Part shown: piece by piece, positions 18,142 through 27,801 of the stretch
Layout of the letters: the number at the start of each line of letters is the position of its first letter
Numbering within the stretch: the first letter of the stretch is position 1
DNA from: Synechococcales cyanobacterium C42_A2020_086
GTDB lineage: Bacteria; Cyanobacteriota; Cyanobacteriia; Elainellales; Elainellaceae
Direction of reading: 5' to 3'
Assembly: GCA_015272325.1 (NCBI GenBank)
Contig: JACYLU010000002.1
Coordinates: 124,001 to 188,000, forward strand
Length of the DNA: 64,000 nucleotides
Made by a program: the position numbers and the translations under genes
The notes under the pieces: generated by a model
Seen by the model: only the letters and a program-made list of their open reading frames with translations
Database searches by the model: none
Told to the model about the DNA's origin: nothing

Positions 18142-19470
18142 GTGAACGACTCTATTCTGGAGACTATTCTGAATTTGACCAAGCCCCGCACTCAGGCGGC
18201 AGAGGTCTACTATCTTGCCGGTCAGGATACGCCAATTGAGTTTGAAAACAATCGCTTAAAATCGCTGCAAACGAAAGCCACTCAAGGTGTGGCGCTACGG
18301 GTGATCCGCAACGGGCGGCTAGGGTTTGCTAGCTCCACCGATCTCACCCGACTAGAAGACCTTGTTGAAGCCGCCATTCAAACGTCCGACATTGGCAGCC
18401 CCGCCGAGTTTGAGTTTGCTGCCAACTTTCATAGCTGGGATGGAGCGGTGAATTTGCCCAATCCGGCACGCCGGCACCAGCCTGCGACTCAAGCCGAACT
18501 AGTGGATCTCGGGCATGCCTTGATTCATCAGGTGCACGACTACAATCCCGATATTCTGGTGGATGTGTCCTTTCACCTCTACGATCGCACGGTGCGGATT
18601 GCTACCAGTCAGGATGTCTACGCCGAGCGCACCAGCCAAACCACGAGCGTTGGGCTATCGGGCAACCTAGTTCGCGGCGAAGACTTTTTGCAAGCCAGCA
18701 GTTTCGACGTGGCCCGCGACGCCTCACCCGACTACGACCGTGTTCTTCAGGAGTTGCTGCGCAAATACCGCTGGGCCGAGGAATCAGCCAGCATTCGCAG
18801 CGGTCTTTTTCCGGTCCTGTTTTTACCCAGGGCGGCGGCGATCACCTTTGGCAGTTTGTTTACCACGGTGTTGTCCGGGCAGTCGGTAGTGCAGAAAGCG
18901 TCTCCACTGACCGATAAAGTTGGGCAAACGCTGTTTGATTCCCGGCTAACGCTGTTTGAAGATCCGCAGGTTGGTGTAAATGCCTGTAGCTTCGACGATG
19001 AAGGTACACCCACTAGCCGCAAAGCCTACATCGAAGGGGGAACGGTGATGGGCTTCTACTGGGACCGCCGCTGGGCTGCTCGGGCTGAACGGTCAACCAC
19101 CGGCAACGGCTTCCGGGGAGGCTTATCGCGACCAGCTCCGGGAGTGGTGAACTACTGCATTGCGCCGGGCAGCACCGCCACCGAGAATTTAATCGCCCAG
19201 ATGGACGAAGGGTTGATTGTCGATCAGGTGCTGGGAGCCGGACAATCGAATCAGCTTGCCGGAGAATTTTCTGTCAACCTAGATTTGGGCTATAAGGTAG
19301 AGAACGGTAAGGTCGTGGGTCGCGTCAAAAACACGATGGTGGCAGGCAGTCTGTTTGAGGCCTTTCAGCATCTGGTCGATTTAGGCGATTCCCCCGAGTG
19401 GATTGGCGGCAGAGCCTATATGCCGAGTTTGGCGTTTGCTCAGCTAGGGGTTGCGGCACGGCAGGTGTAA
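18142..19470 (+). CDS. pmbA: TldD/PmbA family protein, TldE (PmbA) type
   Basis: A 442-residue protein of the TldD/PmbA peptidase family. TldD/TldE form a heterodimer that degrades unfolded peptides and matures some natural-product peptides. The N-terminal domain carries IEFENNRLKSLQTKATQGVALRVIRNGRLGFASS, as in the family. The HExxxH zinc motif of the TldD subunit is absent, which assigns this copy to the non-catalytic PmbA/TldE subunit. GTG at 18142 is used. No tldD gene is adjacent. Confidence 0.85.
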   Translation: MNDSILETILNLTKPRTQAAEVYYLAGQDTPIEFENNRLKSLQTKATQGVALRVIRNGRLGFASSTDLTRLEDLVEAAIQTSDIGSPAEFEFAANFHSWDGAVNLPNPARRHQPATQAELVDLGHALIHQVHDYNPDILVDVSFHLYDRTVRIATSQDVYAERTSQTTSVGLSGNLVRGEDFLQASSFDVARDASPDYDRVLQELLRKYRWAEESASIRSGLFPVLFLPRAAAITFGSLFTTVLSGQSVVQKASPLTDKVGQTLFDSRLTLFEDPQVGVNACSFDDEGTPTSRKAYIEGGTVMGFYWDRRWAARAERSTTGNGFRGGLSRPAPGVVNYCIAPGSTATENLIAQMDEGLIVDQVLGAGQSNQLAGEFSVNLDLGYKVENGKVVGRVKNTMVAGSLFEAFQHLVDLGDSPEWIGGRAYMPSLAFAQLGVAARQV

Positions 19471-19524
19471 CGTCTGAGAGCCGTTTGGGGATCAGTTGAT
19501 TCAGTTAATCAGTCGAGACGATCC

Positions 19525-20415
19525 GTGAACAGGATCACCAGCGATGAATCCATGATGAAGCAACGACGTCGTTATCCCAGAGAACTGCTGTATCCGTATC
19601 CGTCGTCGCGACCCAAACCGACTGCGCCAAGCGGGCTGCTGGGGCTGCGCTGGACCGTGCGGCTGCTGGTGAAGCTGCGGCTGCTGTGGATTATTTTAAT
19701 TGCCTTCTTGTTTCTCTCGGGCTGTGTGCGCTACGACGTCGGTATTACGATGGCAGACGCCAATCACGGCGAGTTTGTGCAGCAGATTCGCCTCAGCGAG
19801 CAAATTACCGGCATCAACCGATCGCTAGCTACGACTTGGCTCACTCGCCTGGAGCAGCAGGTGCAGTCTCTGGGCGGCCGCACGCGCCACCTCTCGGAGG
19901 AGGAATGGCAGATGACGGTACCGTTCTATAACGCTCGCGATTTGGAGACCAAATTCAATCAACTGCTGCACTTTTCGTCTGCTGTAAATCACTCGAGCGT
20001 TCCCACCTCGCAACTGCAGATCCGCACCCAAAACTTCGTGTTCTGGCAGCGTCATCACCTGAGTTACGATCTCGATCTGCGGTCACTGGGCGTGCTTCCT
20101 AGGGCGGGCAACCGTTCAACCCTGCTGCCGCCTGTTAGTCTAAGAGATTGGCTAGAGCTAGAATTCCGTCTGAATACGCCGTGGGGTGCTCGTGCCGACT
20201 TTCCGGGTAGTTTAGCCGCGCAATCTCAGGGCAAGCAGCTAATTTGGCAGCTCCAGCCTGGTGAGATCAACCACCTAGAAGCGCTGTTTTGGGTTCCCAG
20301 TCCCCTAGGCATTGGCGCAGGCGTGATTGTCGTGCTAGTCGGGCTGGGAATGGCAAGCAAAGCCTGGATGTCTCACTTCCCGCCTGAGGAAATGCGTTCT
20401 AGTCTGGGCGATTGA
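19525..20415 (+). CDS. DUF3153 family membrane lipoprotein
   Basis: A 296-residue cyanobacterial protein with a hydrophobic stretch ending in the lipobox-like LFLSGCVRYDVGI (about residues 60-75), a conserved soluble domain, and a C-terminal membrane segment (GIGAGVIVVLVGLGMA). This layout is typical of DUF3153. The GTG at 19525 is one possible start and ATG at 19552 is another; both lie well before the lipobox. Function is not known. It is 54 bp downstream of pmbA on the same strand. Confidence 0.75.
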   Translation: MNRITSDESMMKQRRRYPRELLYPYPSSRPKPTAPSGLLGLRWTVRLLVKLRLLWIILIAFLFLSGCVRYDVGITMADANHGEFVQQIRLSEQITGINRSLATTWLTRLEQQVQSLGGRTRHLSEEEWQMTVPFYNARDLETKFNQLLHFSSAVNHSSVPTSQLQIRTQNFVFWQRHHLSYDLDLRSLGVLPRAGNRSTLLPPVSLRDWLELEFRLNTPWGARADFPGSLAAQSQGKQLIWQLQPGEINHLEALFWVPSPLGIGAGVIVVLVGLGMASKAWMSHFPPEEMRSSLGD

Positions 20416-20603
20416 CGTCAGCTTCCCATCCCAAACCGGTTAGATCCTGAGGGGTTCTGAGTCGAGTGATTATTCTCTAAGAAATAACTAAGATTACTCA
20501 TAGCGACCAGCTCAGTTTTTTACGTCTTGCCTTATTGACTTTCTCCGAAATCACATATACTGAAGCGTCCTTTATCAAAATTGGATGTCAGAGGCTATCG
20601 ATA

Positions 20604-21116
20604 ATGATCGGAGAACATACTTATCGAGCAACCACCATCTGGACAGGAGCAAGCAAGGGGGCGACCACCTCCTACGAGGCATACTCGCGAGAATACATTG
20701 TTGCTATCGATGGCAAGCTGTGTCTGGTTGGGTCAGCAGACCCCACCTTTCGTGGCAATCCGGCCCTGCACAACCCCGAGGATTTGCTGGTATCGTCCCT
20801 GTCGGCGTGCCATATGCTGAGCTATCTCGCGCTCTGTGCTCGGGCAGGCGTGCGGGTGGTATCCTATGTCGATGAGGTTAAGGGCACGATGTCTACTCAG
20901 GATGGCAAAGTTCGCTTTACTGAAGTGACGCTAAAACCGCGCGTGCTGATTGAAGCCGGGGACGATATCGAGAAAGCCCGCTCGCTGCATCACGATGCTC
21001 ACGAGATCTGCTTTATTGCTAATTCGGTGGCGTTTCCGGTGCGTCATGAGTCGTCGGTGCTGCATGCGAGTGAAGCCGAAGAAGCGTGGGAGCGCTTTGA
21101 AGAACTTGCCTCTTGA
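20604..21116 (+). CDS. OsmC family peroxide-reducing protein
   Basis: A 170-residue OsmC/Ohr superfamily protein. The two redox cysteines sit in the expected places: SSLSACHMLSYL (about residue 72) and AHEICFIANS (about residue 138). Such proteins reduce organic hydroperoxides using thiols. ATG at 20604 removes a weak N-terminal extension of 23 residues. The 3' end overlaps the convergent menE gene by about 98 bp. Confidence 0.85.
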   Translation: MIGEHTYRATTIWTGASKGATTSYEAYSREYIVAIDGKLCLVGSADPTFRGNPALHNPEDLLVSSLSACHMLSYLALCARAGVRVVSYVDEVKGTMSTQDGKVRFTEVTLKPRVLIEAGDDIEKARSLHHDAHEICFIANSVAFPVRHESSVLHASEAEEAWERFEELAS

Positions 21117-22515
21117 GCAGCTCGATCGCGATTTTCCCTTGGGGCGTTCGCGGCAGAGCAGCCATCGCAATCCACTGCTTAGGATGTTTGAACTTACTGA
21201 GACGAGGAGCTAAGGCGGCTTTCAGGGCAGATGCGTCCACTGCCGGTGAAGCAGGAACATACACCGCCGTCACTACCTCTCCCCATGTCTGATCGGGCAT
21301 ACCCACGACGCACACATCCGTGACGAGACCTGTTGAGCGAATGGCAGCCTCAACCTCGCTCGGAAACACATTTTCTCCACCTGTAATAATCTTTTGGCTG
21401 TGCCGTCCCACAATATGCAAGCCGCCCTCACCATCGAGAAATCCTAGGTCATCGGTTGCAAAGGCAGCCATATTGGATAGTCCACCCGCAGACGGCTCGG
21501 CCGCCCTATAGCCCAGCATCAGTGAAGTTGCTCGAATTGCAATTGTGCCCATCACTCCAGCAGGCACTAGCCGACCCTGGCTATCCCAGATTTCCACCGT
21601 CGCATGGGGCAAAATTCGATAGCCCGAGGACGTTCCCTGCAAAAAGGTCTCTGGGGGCAGAGTCGCTATCTGAGCCGCCGTTTCCGTCATGCCATAGGTG
21701 GGGGCAAGCCGCAGATGATGGTGACGCGCCTGTTGCAGTAGCGAGGTCCAGGCTGGTGCTCCGCCCAGCAGCACGGTTTGAAACGCCGCTAGCCACGGCA
21801 CCGCGTCGGGAATTAGTAACAACCGCTGCAACTGCGTTGGCACCAGCGACAGAAAGAAAGGACCAGGATCAAACTGGTCACGATACGCCGCCAAATTCGT
21901 TTCCAGCGCCTTGAAGGGCAGCAGCGCGAATTGACCGCCGGAGATAAAGGAGCGCACAAACTGCATCAACCCGCTAACGTGATACAGCGGTAACACGCAG
22001 CAAGAGTGAATCGACTCGAGTTGGAAAAATTGACGAAATCCTGCGACAGCCGCCGCCAACGTTTCCCACGTATGAATTGCAAAGCGAATCTGCCCCGAGG
22101 AACCACCGGTAGGAATCAAAATCCACCCCGGCTGAAGCACTGGAGCAGCGCAGGAACTAGCAGAAACGGTACCCAACAAATCAGGATCTCCCCAAATCTG
22201 GTGCGGCTGCACGAGACGAACCACCTGCTGCCATTCTGCCGCTGCCCAGTGAGGATTGCCCAACACCAGCGGACACCTCGCCGAAACCGCCGCCACAAGC
22301 CCAGCTAGAAACTCAGCCGGATCAGCAGCGGCCAGCAGCACGGTGGGCAAATTGGCATGACCCAAACTCTGGGCATACTGCAGCGCTCGTACTATCACCT
22401 GCTGGGAGTCCAGCCCAATTAGCCAAGATATGGACGCCCGCTGCTGCAACTCTGCCAGCACCGCATCCGGTCCCAAATTAAGCCTAGAATTACGCTCAAC
22501 ATCTAGAAGCCCCAT
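21019..22515 (-). CDS. menE: 2-succinylbenzoate--CoA ligase MenE
   Basis: A 498-residue AMP-forming acyl-CoA synthetase. The P-loop LIPTGGSSGQIRFAIHTW is at about residues 132-149, the APTYGMTETAAQIATLP block at about 270-286, the hinge DDLGFLDGEGGLHIVGR later and the catalytic Lys in RTPQGKIAIELL near the end. The length and divergent N-terminal half fit cyanobacterial MenE, which activates o-succinylbenzoate in phylloquinone synthesis. The start lies one base after the stop of the GNAT gene upstream, so the two are an operon. The C-terminal tail overlaps osmC. Confidence 0.85.
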   Translation of the reverse strand: MGLLDVERNSRLNLGPDAVLAELQQRASISWLIGLDSQQVIVRALQYAQSLGHANLPTVLLAAADPAEFLAGLVAAVSARCPLVLGNPHWAAAEWQQVVRLVQPHQIWGDPDLLGTVSASSCAAPVLQPGWILIPTGGSSGQIRFAIHTWETLAAAVAGFRQFFQLESIHSCCVLPLYHVSGLMQFVRSFISGGQFALLPFKALETNLAAYRDQFDPGPFFLSLVPTQLQRLLLIPDAVPWLAAFQTVLLGGAPAWTSLLQQARHHHLRLAPTYGMTETAAQIATLPPETFLQGTSSGYRILPHATVEIWDSQGRLVPAGVMGTIAIRATSLMLGYRAAEPSAGGLSNMAAFATDDLGFLDGEGGLHIVGRHSQKIITGGENVFPSEVEAAIRSTGLVTDVCVVGMPDQTWGEVVTAVYVPASPAVDASALKAALAPRLSKFKHPKQWIAMAALPRTPQGKIAIELLKRQVLQSAPTLLRLHSHAAPTTHDAPETPPN

Positions 22516-22516
22516 G

Positions 22517-23179
22517 TCAGGATTGTGTCACGGATGGAGCATTCTTGAAATCCTGATTTGGGTATCGCACCAGCAGCAAATAGGTTGGACGATGCGCCAA
22601 CCCCAGTTGAACCCGAATCGCTGCTGCCACCTGCCAAGGCGGGACCACCTCGAACCCAAGGCGACGGTAGAACTCCAGATGTCGAGGAGCGGTCAACAGG
22701 TAAAGGGGGTGGGGCACTCGCCGCGACAACTCCTTAACCAAAAAGGAGCCAATACCTTGCCGTTGCCAGGGTCGCGCCACCACCACATCACTAAGGAGCG
22801 AGTAGCCCCCAGGATAAGCCATACAGTTGCTGAGTTGCCCGCAGGCTAATAGGCGTCCCCGATGCTCCACCACCCAGAAGCGACTGTACTCAAGGCTGAT
22901 CGGCGGATAGAGCCAGATTGCCACCCCCAATAGTGCAACAGCTAGCAATCCATACAGCATCACTCGTAGCCCAACAAGCGCACTCAGCCCATACAGTCCG
23001 AGGGCGATCAACAGTCCCCCCATGAGCTTGAGTTGCCACGATATCTTGCGGGTCAGTAACCGCTCTTCACGCTTCGCAAGGCGAAGTAAAGACCGCAACT
23101 GCCAGCCATCTTGGAGACGAGCACGCCGCAGGACGAATGCGGTAGCAGGCGATGGAAACCAATCGGGGTTTGGACCCAC
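22517..23179 (-). CDS. GNAT acetyltransferase with membrane insertion
   Basis: A 220-residue GNAT-fold protein starting with GTG at 23179. The acetyl-CoA loop VVVARPWQRQGIGSFLVKEL (about residues 131-150) and the C-terminal FYRRLGFEVVPPW are typical. Unusually, about 50 hydrophobic residues (SWQLKLMGGLLIALGLYGLSALVG.. to ..IWLYPP, about 47-95) interrupt the fold and look like two membrane helices, so the enzyme is probably membrane-bound. It is translationally linked to menE. The acceptor substrate is unknown. Confidence 0.75.
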   Translation of the reverse strand: MGPNPDWFPSPATAFVLRRARLQDGWQLRSLLRLAKREERLLTRKISWQLKLMGGLLIALGLYGLSALVGLRVMLYGLLAVALLGVAIWLYPPISLEYSRFWVVEHRGRLLACGQLSNCMAYPGGYSLLSDVVVARPWQRQGIGSFLVKELSRRVPHPLYLLTAPRHLEFYRRLGFEVVPPWQVAAAIRVQLGLAHRPTYLLLVRYPNQDFKNAPSVTQS

Positions 23180-23215
23180 ACTAATCTCATTGCAAACGTT
23201 TCGGCTACTTAGATG

Positions 23216-23596
23216 CTACTGCACCACTACCTCATTGATGATCTCAAAACCAGGAGCCGTTTGATTGGCAATCTGCTCAGCTAGCGCTCTCTGCGACTCG
23301 TTCTGTACTCGTCCTTTAATGACGATAGCATTGCCGCGGTCATCGGCATCCAGGTCAAAGGGAGCAAGGGTCGGGTCATTTTCCAGGGCATTCTCAACCC
23401 GCTCAGCTGCATTGTCAGCGCTCTCGTTGGGATTGGTTTGCGCTGTCGTTGCGGGGGCCGTTGGAGTAACCGTTGTCGCTGGTGCCTCAGCTTGGGGACT
23501 GGGTGCCACTACACGCTCTTGTGGTTGAGCACAAGCAGTCGTTGCCGCCAAAATAATTCCCAGACCGAACATTCGCATCATCATCGGTGAAATCAT
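23216..23596 (-). CDS. BON-domain lipoprotein
   Basis: A 126-residue exported lipoprotein. The signal ends in the lipobox AATTAC with Cys near residue 22, followed by a Pro/Ala/Thr-rich linker and a single BON domain at the C-terminus (NAIVIKGRVQNESQRALAEQIA.. VVVQ). BON domains bind phospholipid surfaces or pack in periplasmic proteins. ATG at 23596 gives a proper signal peptide; an upstream in-frame start at 23638 would spoil it. Confidence 0.8.
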   Translation of the reverse strand: MISPMMMRMFGLGIILAATTACAQPQERVVAPSPQAEAPATTVTPTAPATTAQTNPNESADNAAERVENALENDPTLAPFDLDADDRGNAIVIKGRVQNESQRALAEQIANQTAPGFEIINEVVVQ

Positions 23597-23873
23597 TTTA
23601 ATTCCCTCCAGAAAACAGCAGATTACACTGCATTGCATCAGCGTTTGCTTTGTCTTGTTATGCCATGTTAACTACAGCCTCTTCACCTGTCTGCTGAGGG
23701 AAGCTCATCTCTAGCTGAGGAGAGAAAGAGACGCCAAATGGCTCAGGAGATCACCTAGTTTGACTGCTGTGAACCACAGGCAGCCCGAGTCTTTTCAGAA
23801 TGGTCGTTCAGAAATAATGCACCCCAAAGCGTCGCAAATAGATAGATAGACAAAATAGAGGCATAGACAACTA

Positions 23874-25139
23874 TCAAGCTAGAGCAGCAGTTGTGCGACC
23901 AGATCTCAGATCGGCTGCGGCAGCAGGAGACAGGGGGGCATCTGCGACCAGATAGCGCGGCACAGAGGGATGAATCCGGGCAACCACCTCGTAGTTGATC
24001 GTCCCCATCCAGTTGGCGAGCTGTTCGGCACTGATCCGCTCATCGCCATCGCTGCCCATTAGGGTGGCTACTGTGCCCACCTGCACATTCGGGATCGGCG
24101 TCACGTCCACCATCATCATGTTCATGCAGATGCGGCCGCAGACGGGTGCCCGCAGACCGTTGATCAGCACATAGCCCAAGTTAGAGAGGCGGCGATCGTA
24201 GCCTTCGTGGTAGCCCAGCGGCAGCACCGCAATCTGCATCGGCTGAGTCGCTCGGAAGGTACGACCATAGCCAACATAGCCTCCTGCCGGCACTGATTTC
24301 ACCTGCACCACCCGCGCCCGCCACGACAGCACCGGCTGTAGGTTGGGCAGAAAGCCTTCGCCGCGCTCGGCAAACGTTTGCAGCACCTTGGCATAGGTTT
24401 CCTTCGAGGGCCACAGCCCGTAGGCGGCAATGCCTACCCGCACCATCGAGGCATGGGTCTGATTCCAGAGAATCGTCGCGGCCGAATTAGCCGACTGCAC
24501 GATCGCCAGATCATAGCCTGCCTGCCGAAACGCCCGCTCCGCTTGGTTTAGTAACTCCAACTGCTGATGGGCAAAGCGGTGATCGGTCGTGTCTTCGATA
24601 TCGGCATAGTGGGTGGAAATGCCTTCCAGAACAATTCCGTCGAGCTGCGATACCGTTGCTGCCAGCTCCAGCGCTTCTTCGATTGTCAGCCCCTGCCGGT
24701 GGGTGCCCGTCTCGATCAAAATATGCACGGGAATCACTCGTCCTGCAGCGCGAGCGGCGGCCGCAGCGGCGCGGGCCACGTCGGCATCGTAGAGCGCCAT
24801 GCGGATATCTGGATAGGAGGCAATGGTGGCCACCTGCGCCGCAGATACATTGCCGCAAATATAGATAGGGGCCGTAACACCCGCCTGCCGCAGCTTCACC
24901 GCTTCATAGGCGAAGTTAACAATTAGCCAGTCTGCTCCTGCTGCCACAAACTCGCGAGCGCACTCGACCAATCCATGCCCGTAGGCATCGCTTTTCACAA
25001 CAATGCCGAGAATCACCTGGCTGCCAACCCGGTGCCGCAAGATTTCGACATTCGACCAGATAGCACGCTGGGAAACCTCGCACCAGAAGGCTTCTTGAGC
25101 AATAGATTGAGCAAGGGGCTGAGGACAGGCTGAGTTCAT
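23874..25139 (-). CDS. alr: Alanine racemase
   Basis: A 421-residue PLP enzyme supplying D-alanine for peptidoglycan. The PLP lysine lies in VVKSDAYGHGL (about residues 46-56), the second half has SWRARVVQVKSVPAGGYVGYGRTF, and the catalytic Tyr region is followed by CGRICMNMMMVDVT. Slightly longer than the usual 360-390 because of N- and C-terminal extensions. It is monocistronic here and on the same strand as the BON lipoprotein, 235 bp away. Confidence 0.93.
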   Translation of the reverse strand: MNSACPQPLAQSIAQEAFWCEVSQRAIWSNVEILRHRVGSQVILGIVVKSDAYGHGLVECAREFVAAGADWLIVNFAYEAVKLRQAGVTAPIYICGNVSAAQVATIASYPDIRMALYDADVARAAAAAARAAGRVIPVHILIETGTHRQGLTIEEALELAATVSQLDGIVLEGISTHYADIEDTTDHRFAHQQLELLNQAERAFRQAGYDLAIVQSANSAATILWNQTHASMVRVGIAAYGLWPSKETYAKVLQTFAERGEGFLPNLQPVLSWRARVVQVKSVPAGGYVGYGRTFRATQPMQIAVLPLGYHEGYDRRLSNLGYVLINGLRAPVCGRICMNMMMVDVTPIPNVQVGTVATLMGSDGDERISAEQLANWMGTINYEVVARIHPSVPRYLVADAPLSPAAAADLRSGRTTAALA

Positions 25140-25327
25140 AACACGTCTCTGCGGGAGGTGAAATAGGGTTTATGTTGTTTTACCACACTCTTTTGGGACC
25201 CGACGATTGCCTTTGACGATCACCTTTACAGCTATTACAGCCAAAGGGAGCGACGCCGAGATGGGGCTGTTGCAGAGCGTCTCCTTGGCAGGGAGATAAA
25301 TATGGAAAAAACGGTAGATTGAAATCG

Positions 25328-26035
25328 ATGGATTCGATGCAGCATCGGCTCGGTATGAGAATTCTATTGGTAGAAGATGATTGCGAGCAGCTGATCCCGC
25401 TTCATGAAGCCTTGTCTAAAGTGGGGCATATCGTAGACGGGGTCGCAGACGGAGAAACTGCTCAATGGTTAATGGCTGAAAAAGAGTATGACCTGTTGAT
25501 TCTAGACTGGATGTTGCCCGATATCAGCGGCATTGACCTGTGCTGTTACTATCGACAGTCTGAGCACACAGCTCCCGTTTTGATGCTCACCGCCAAAGAT
25601 ACTATTCGCGATCGCGTCACCGGACTCGATGCCGGAGCTGATGATTATTTGGTCAAGCCAGTAGACCTCATGGAGTTTCTGGCGCGAGTGCGGGCCCTAG
25701 GCAGGCGATCTCCGCTTTGGCTGGGAGATAGCTTAAGCCTAGGGGACTTGAAGCTGCACCTGACCACTCTCACGGTAGAGCGGCAGCACCAGAGCGTACA
25801 ACTCTCCAGTCGGGAATTTCAACTGATGGAATACTTATTGCGTCATCCTCAGCAGATTCTAACCCGCGAGCAAATTGAGCTGTCACTCTGGGAATGGGGA
25901 GCAGCACCAGAAAGTAATGCCGTGGCGGCTCTAGTCAAACGATTGCGGCAGCGGTTGCAAAAGGTGGGGGCAGAAGACTGGCTTGAATCGGTGTACGGCA
26001 TTGGTTACCGTATTCATCTGCCGGACGTCCCATAG
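25328..26035 (+). CDS. OmpR/PhoB-type response regulator (RppA-like)
   Basis: A 235-residue two-component regulator. The receiver domain begins [11 protein letters not shown]; the phospho-acceptor Asp is in [13 protein letters not shown], Thr in MLTAKD and Lys in YLVKPVD. The C-terminal winged helix carries [26 protein letters not shown] and ends VYGIGYRI. It resembles RppA of Synechocystis, a redox/nickel-responsive regulator. Starts at 25319 (TTG), 25328 (ATG) or 25355 (ATG, closest to the family) are possible. The stop is 7 bp from the kinase start. Confidence 0.85.
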   Translation: MDSMQHRLGMRILLVEDDCEQLIPLHEALSKVGHIVDGVADGETAQWLMAEKEYDLLILDWMLPDISGIDLCCYYRQSEHTAPVLMLTAKDTIRDRVTGLDAGADDYLVKPVDLMEFLARVRALGRRSPLWLGDSLSLGDLKLHLTTLTVERQHQSVQLSSREFQLMEYLLRHPQQILTREQIELSLWEWGAAPESNAVAALVKRLRQRLQKVGAEDWLESVYGIGYRIHLPDVP

Positions 26036-26042
26036 AACTGCC

Positions 26043-27485
26043 ATGCTGCTTGGTCCATTGCTCTACCGATTCCTAGGCAGGTTACCCATGCGCCCGCGAG
26101 GTATGCTGATTCTTGCCATTCCGCTCGCCTGCCTATTTACTGCCCTAGCAACATTTGCCGGTTTGAGGGCAAGCATGGTTGCCAATGATCGGGAGGTGCA
26201 GGAAGCGCAGCGGGTACAAATTGAAACCAAGCAACTGCTGACCGCCCTACTACAGGCAGAAGCGAACATGCGAGCGTTTGGGCTAACTCGACGCCGGGAG
26301 TTTTTGCAAGACTATCAGGGGTCTTTGCTCAGTGTGACCGAGTCTTTAGCTGATCTAGAGCCGCTCGTGCAGGACAACCCACTACAGCAGCAACGGCTGA
26401 ATCAGGTTCGCCAGTTCGTTCATCAAAGCGTTCAGTTGCTCGACCAAAAGCTCACTCAACGGCAGGAGCTAGGCACCATCAGCGATCGGGAAGAACTTGT
26501 GGTGCCAACGGCTCTACTGTATGAGTGGCTAGAAGCAGGCGAATCTACGCTAAATGCCACCTACGAGCAGATCCACCAATTTGCTCAAGACGAAGAACAA
26601 TTCCTAGAGGAACGGAAGCAGCACCAAGAATCTCACCGCCATAGAACTTGGATTGTCCTTTGGGGGATGGCTATTGTGGGCACAGGCAGCGGTCTGCTGG
26701 CAATTTTGCTGTTTCGGCAGCTTGAACAGGAGCTAGCCACCCAGCACGTGACGTTACACCGAATTAATCAACAGTTAGAAAAAGCCTGCGACCAATTGCA
26801 GCGCTTCACCGCCAACGCATCCCATGAGTTACGGGCACCTCTGGCAGCAATACTGAGCACAGCCCAAGTTGGGTTGCTCGATCCGCCCGAAGAGACGAGC
26901 GCCCTCCGCCAGCGGCTAGAGAAGATTGCGAATCTGACAAAATCGATGAGTACGCTGGTCAACGATCTGCTGTTTCTGTCGCGGCAGGAAGGTTCCATCA
27001 ACCCTGAATTTCTCGAACCAACGAATCTGGTGAGTCTGCTCCAATCTCTGGTTGACGAGTGGACCGCTCATGCTTCGGCCCGATCGCTACGATGGAGCAG
27101 TCAGTTGCCTAGGTCACCCGTCTGGGTGAATGCCGATCCTGCCTTGCTCAGACAAGCCGTGATCAACCTCCTCAGTAATGCTTGTCAGTACACGCCTGCT
27201 GGAGGCAGCATTCATCTGCAACTGTCTACTCAAGCTGCCCACGCCATGATTGACGTTCAAGACAGCGGAGTGGGCATTGCCGAACAGGACTTACCTCATA
27301 TTTTCGAGCGCTTCTACCGAGTGGATAAAAACCGCAGCCGAGCCGAAGGACGATTTGGGCTAGGATTGGCAATCGTCCAACAAATTGTTCAGTCCCATAG
27401 GGGCAATATTTCCGTAGAGAGTGTTTTAGGACAGGGATCCACATTCCGCATTGTGCTGCCATTGGCAACCGCAGTTCAGAAGTAA
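26043..27485 (+). CDS. CHASE3 sensor histidine kinase (RppB-like)
   Basis: A 480-residue membrane kinase and the cognate partner of the preceding regulator. A first membrane helix (about residues 20-42) is followed by an extracytoplasmic CHASE3-like helical domain, a second helix (about 202-224), a dimerisation box with the phospho-His in [16 protein letters not shown] (about 257-272), and an ATPase domain with [12 protein letters not shown] (N box), [21 protein letters not shown] (G1/F) and FGLGLAI (G2). The signal is unknown. ATG at 26043 follows the regulator stop directly. Confidence 0.88.
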   Translation: MLLGPLLYRFLGRLPMRPRGMLILAIPLACLFTALATFAGLRASMVANDREVQEAQRVQIETKQLLTALLQAEANMRAFGLTRRREFLQDYQGSLLSVTESLADLEPLVQDNPLQQQRLNQVRQFVHQSVQLLDQKLTQRQELGTISDREELVVPTALLYEWLEAGESTLNATYEQIHQFAQDEEQFLEERKQHQESHRHRTWIVLWGMAIVGTGSGLLAILLFRQLEQELATQHVTLHRINQQLEKACDQLQRFTANASHELRAPLAAILSTAQVGLLDPPEETSALRQRLEKIANLTKSMSTLVNDLLFLSRQEGSINPEFLEPTNLVSLLQSLVDEWTAHASARSLRWSSQLPRSPVWVNADPALLRQAVINLLSNACQYTPAGGSIHLQLSTQAAHAMIDVQDSGVGIAEQDLPHIFERFYRVDKNRSRAEGRFGLGLAIVQQIVQSHRGNISVESVLGQGSTFRIVLPLATAVQK

Positions 27486-27801
27486 TTGGCAAGTGATTGA
27501 CAAATGATTGGCGTTCTGAGGTTTTTGCCTTCTAAGAACTGTCATTTTTTTGTCATAGTTTCTTGCTACGCTGCAAATCTCCTGCAGCAACGATAGCATT
27601 GGCGCTCGTTTTCTGATTCCTTAGCAGGGTAGGCGCGAGTCTACTGCATGTCTTACTTGAGCTGCGCTCGATGTTCTACCAAGCTGTTTCAAGTAGCCAC
27701 CGCAGTGCTGGTAGGGCGACTTTCCTGCTCCTAATGGTGCTGTAACAGCAATCCTATCCAGCTTGCTGCTATGGGGTGAGTTGATGCAATTGTGACGCAT
27801 T
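27486..27801. other. Intergenic region, no gene recognised
   Basis: About 315 bp between the kinase and the redoxin/dioxygenase gene. The stretch just after the kinase stop repeats GATTGRCA-like words (TTGGCAAGTGATTGACAAATGATTGGC), and a T-run follows GTCAT near 27541-27551. No gene or clear hairpin seen. Confidence 0.35.
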
